Positions 4,797-5,666 of a stretch of DNA of 5,666 nt are shown piece after piece. Position numbers and translations under genes: made by a program. Within the stretch, counting starts at the first letter, position 1; each line of letters begins with the position of its first letter. The stretch is from contig VGOX01000169.1 in NCBI GenBank assembly GCA_016875755.1, positions 1 through 5,666 of the forward strand. Direction: 5' to 3'. This stretch comes from Chloroflexota bacterium (GTDB taxonomy: Bacteria > Chloroflexota > Anaerolineae > Anaerolineales > Villigracilaceae). The notes under the pieces are model-generated. The model was not told where the DNA came from. It made no database searches and was given only the letters and a program-made list of their open reading frames with translations.

Positions 4797-5666
4797 TTAT
4801 TGACCGATCATTTCGAGCAGTACGCGGATGGCTTCATCCAGTTGCGGGTCTTCATCTGCCTGGCGTTGTTCGAGGGTCATATCCATTGGATAATCGGGCG
4901 TGAGGCCGACCTGATGGATAGTGTTTTCATTGGGGGTCAGCCATTTGGCGATCGTAATGCGGACCGCTCCATTCTCACCATTGAGCCGAATCCAGTTTTG
5001 GACAGAGCCCTTCCCGTAGGAAACAGTGCCGACCAGTTTGGCACGCCCGGTATCCTGCAATGCGCCAGCTACGATCTCCGAAGCGGAAGCAGAGCCTTCG
5101 TTGATCAGAACGATCATCGGGATGGAAGCATCTGTGGCAAGGCCGCCGGGAATCACAGTGTAGGTATCGCGGGTGCCATCGCCATATTGTTCATGCAGTA
5201 CAACACCTTCCCCGAGGAATTGCGAGGTGACCTCCACCGAGGTTTGCAGGAAGCCGCCGCCGTTGTTGCGCAGGTCAAGGATGATGCCCTTGGGGTTTTG
5301 CGCCATCAGGTCTGTCAACGTATCGAGCAATTCCGGCGTGGTTTTGGTGCCAAAGGTGGTGACTTGAACATAGGCAATATCGTTCTCAAGCATTTCACCG
5401 CTGGCAGAGGCAATCGTAATGCGCGCACGGACGATCTCGAAATCAAGCGGTTCATTTGCGCCGTCACGCAAAATGGTCAGGACGACGGTGGAGCCGGCAG
5501 GTCCAAGGACCTTGAGTCGGACAACTTCTGCATCGATGCCGGTCATGTCCTCGCCGTCAATGGCGATGATCTGGTCACCAGGCAGCAACCCAGCTTTTTC
5601 AGCAGGCGAACCGGGGATCGGGCTGGTGACGGTCAGGAATTCGGTGGTGGTATCCACATACGCGCC
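4797..5666 (-). CDS. C-terminal processing peptidase (S41 family), N-terminus outside window
   Basis: The visible part is 289 residues and runs off the right edge in an open frame. Residues 1-80 form a PDZ domain, with SPAEKAGLLPGDQIIAIDG (17-35) as its carboxylate-binding and strand signature. The S41 peptidase core follows, with GIILDLRNNGGG at about 125-136, then EGSASASEI, whose middle serine (codon 5085-5087, residue 194) aligns with the catalytic serine of E. coli Prc, and YGKG, whose lysine (codon 5010-5012, residue 219) lies exactly 25 residues on, the spacing of the Ser-Lys dyad. The end DPQLDEAIRVL is typical of the family. Such proteases are exported and trim or degrade envelope proteins from the C-terminus. 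A GTG codon at 5655-5657 is not the start: the frame continues upstream with Gly-Ala-Tyr, as expected inside the family. Family lengths near 400 residues suggest that about 110-140 residues, including the signal sequence, are missing. Confidence 0.93.
   Translation of the reverse strand, partial: GAYVDTTTEFLTVTSPIPGSPAEKAGLLPGDQIIAIDGEDMTGIDAEVVRLKVLGPAGSTVVLTILRDGANEPLDFEIVRARITIASASGEMLENDIAYVQVTTFGTKTTPELLDTLTDLMAQNPKGIILDLRNNGGGFLQTSVEVTSQFLGEGVVLHEQYGDGTRDTYTVIPGGLATDASIPMIVLINEGSASASEIVAGALQDTGRAKLVGTVSYGKGSVQNWIRLNGENGAVRITIAKWLTPNENTIHQVGLTPDYPMDMTLEQRQADEDPQLDEAIRVLLEMIGQ

Noticed and set aside
5655..5657. GTG as the start codon of the S41 peptidase
   Set aside because: The frame stays open to the window edge with residues expected inside the protein, and the N-terminal region and signal peptide would be missing.

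Overview
The window looks like a chromosomal segment of an environmental bacterium, most plausibly of the phylum Chloroflexota (class Anaerolineae or a relative). This is inferred from the gene repertoire, the moderately high GC of the genes against AT-richer spacers, and the style of the intergenic inverted repeats; no marker gene proves it. I see no mobile-element gene, CRISPR array, toxin-antitoxin pair or defence system. The real genes are ordinary, and most of the unusual signal lies between them.

Layout from left to right. Bases 1-141 are AT-rich with no supportable gene. A nested inverted repeat (142-232) then ends one base before the stop codon of a minus-strand gene for a small SpoIIAA/STAS-like protein (233-655). 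Its promoter region is followed by a second inverted repeat with a perfect 17-bp stem (711-775). Next comes tRNA-Val (anticodon TAC, 844-917) with an extended -10 promoter and its own terminator. The 3' part of the tRNA plus the terminator is then tandemly repeated (889-1086): one full degenerate copy and one partial copy, both carrying the same 17-base insertion in the T-loop.

A plus-strand pair follows: an atypical SDR of the NmrA/NDUFA9-like type (1135-2091), whose -10 box lies so close to the ATG that a leaderless mRNA is expected, and a COG3375-type GNAT acetyltransferase (2088-2966) whose ATG overlaps the SDR stop codon. The two are almost certainly co-transcribed and translationally coupled.

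The right half is read from the minus strand. The first gene in transcription order is a C-terminal processing peptidase (S41, 4797 to the window edge, N-terminus missing), followed 27 bases later by a YugP-type membrane zinc metallopeptidase (4077-4769) and a hairpin terminator (4025-4055). These two envelope proteases probably form an operon. Downstream, a separately transcribed four-helix membrane protein of unknown function with a proline-rich tail (3073-3819) has a near-consensus promoter with a perfect palindrome between the -35 and -10 boxes, so a repressor very likely controls it. The three minus-strand genes whose starts are visible have an AGGAGA ribosome binding site, while neither plus-strand gene has a properly placed one.
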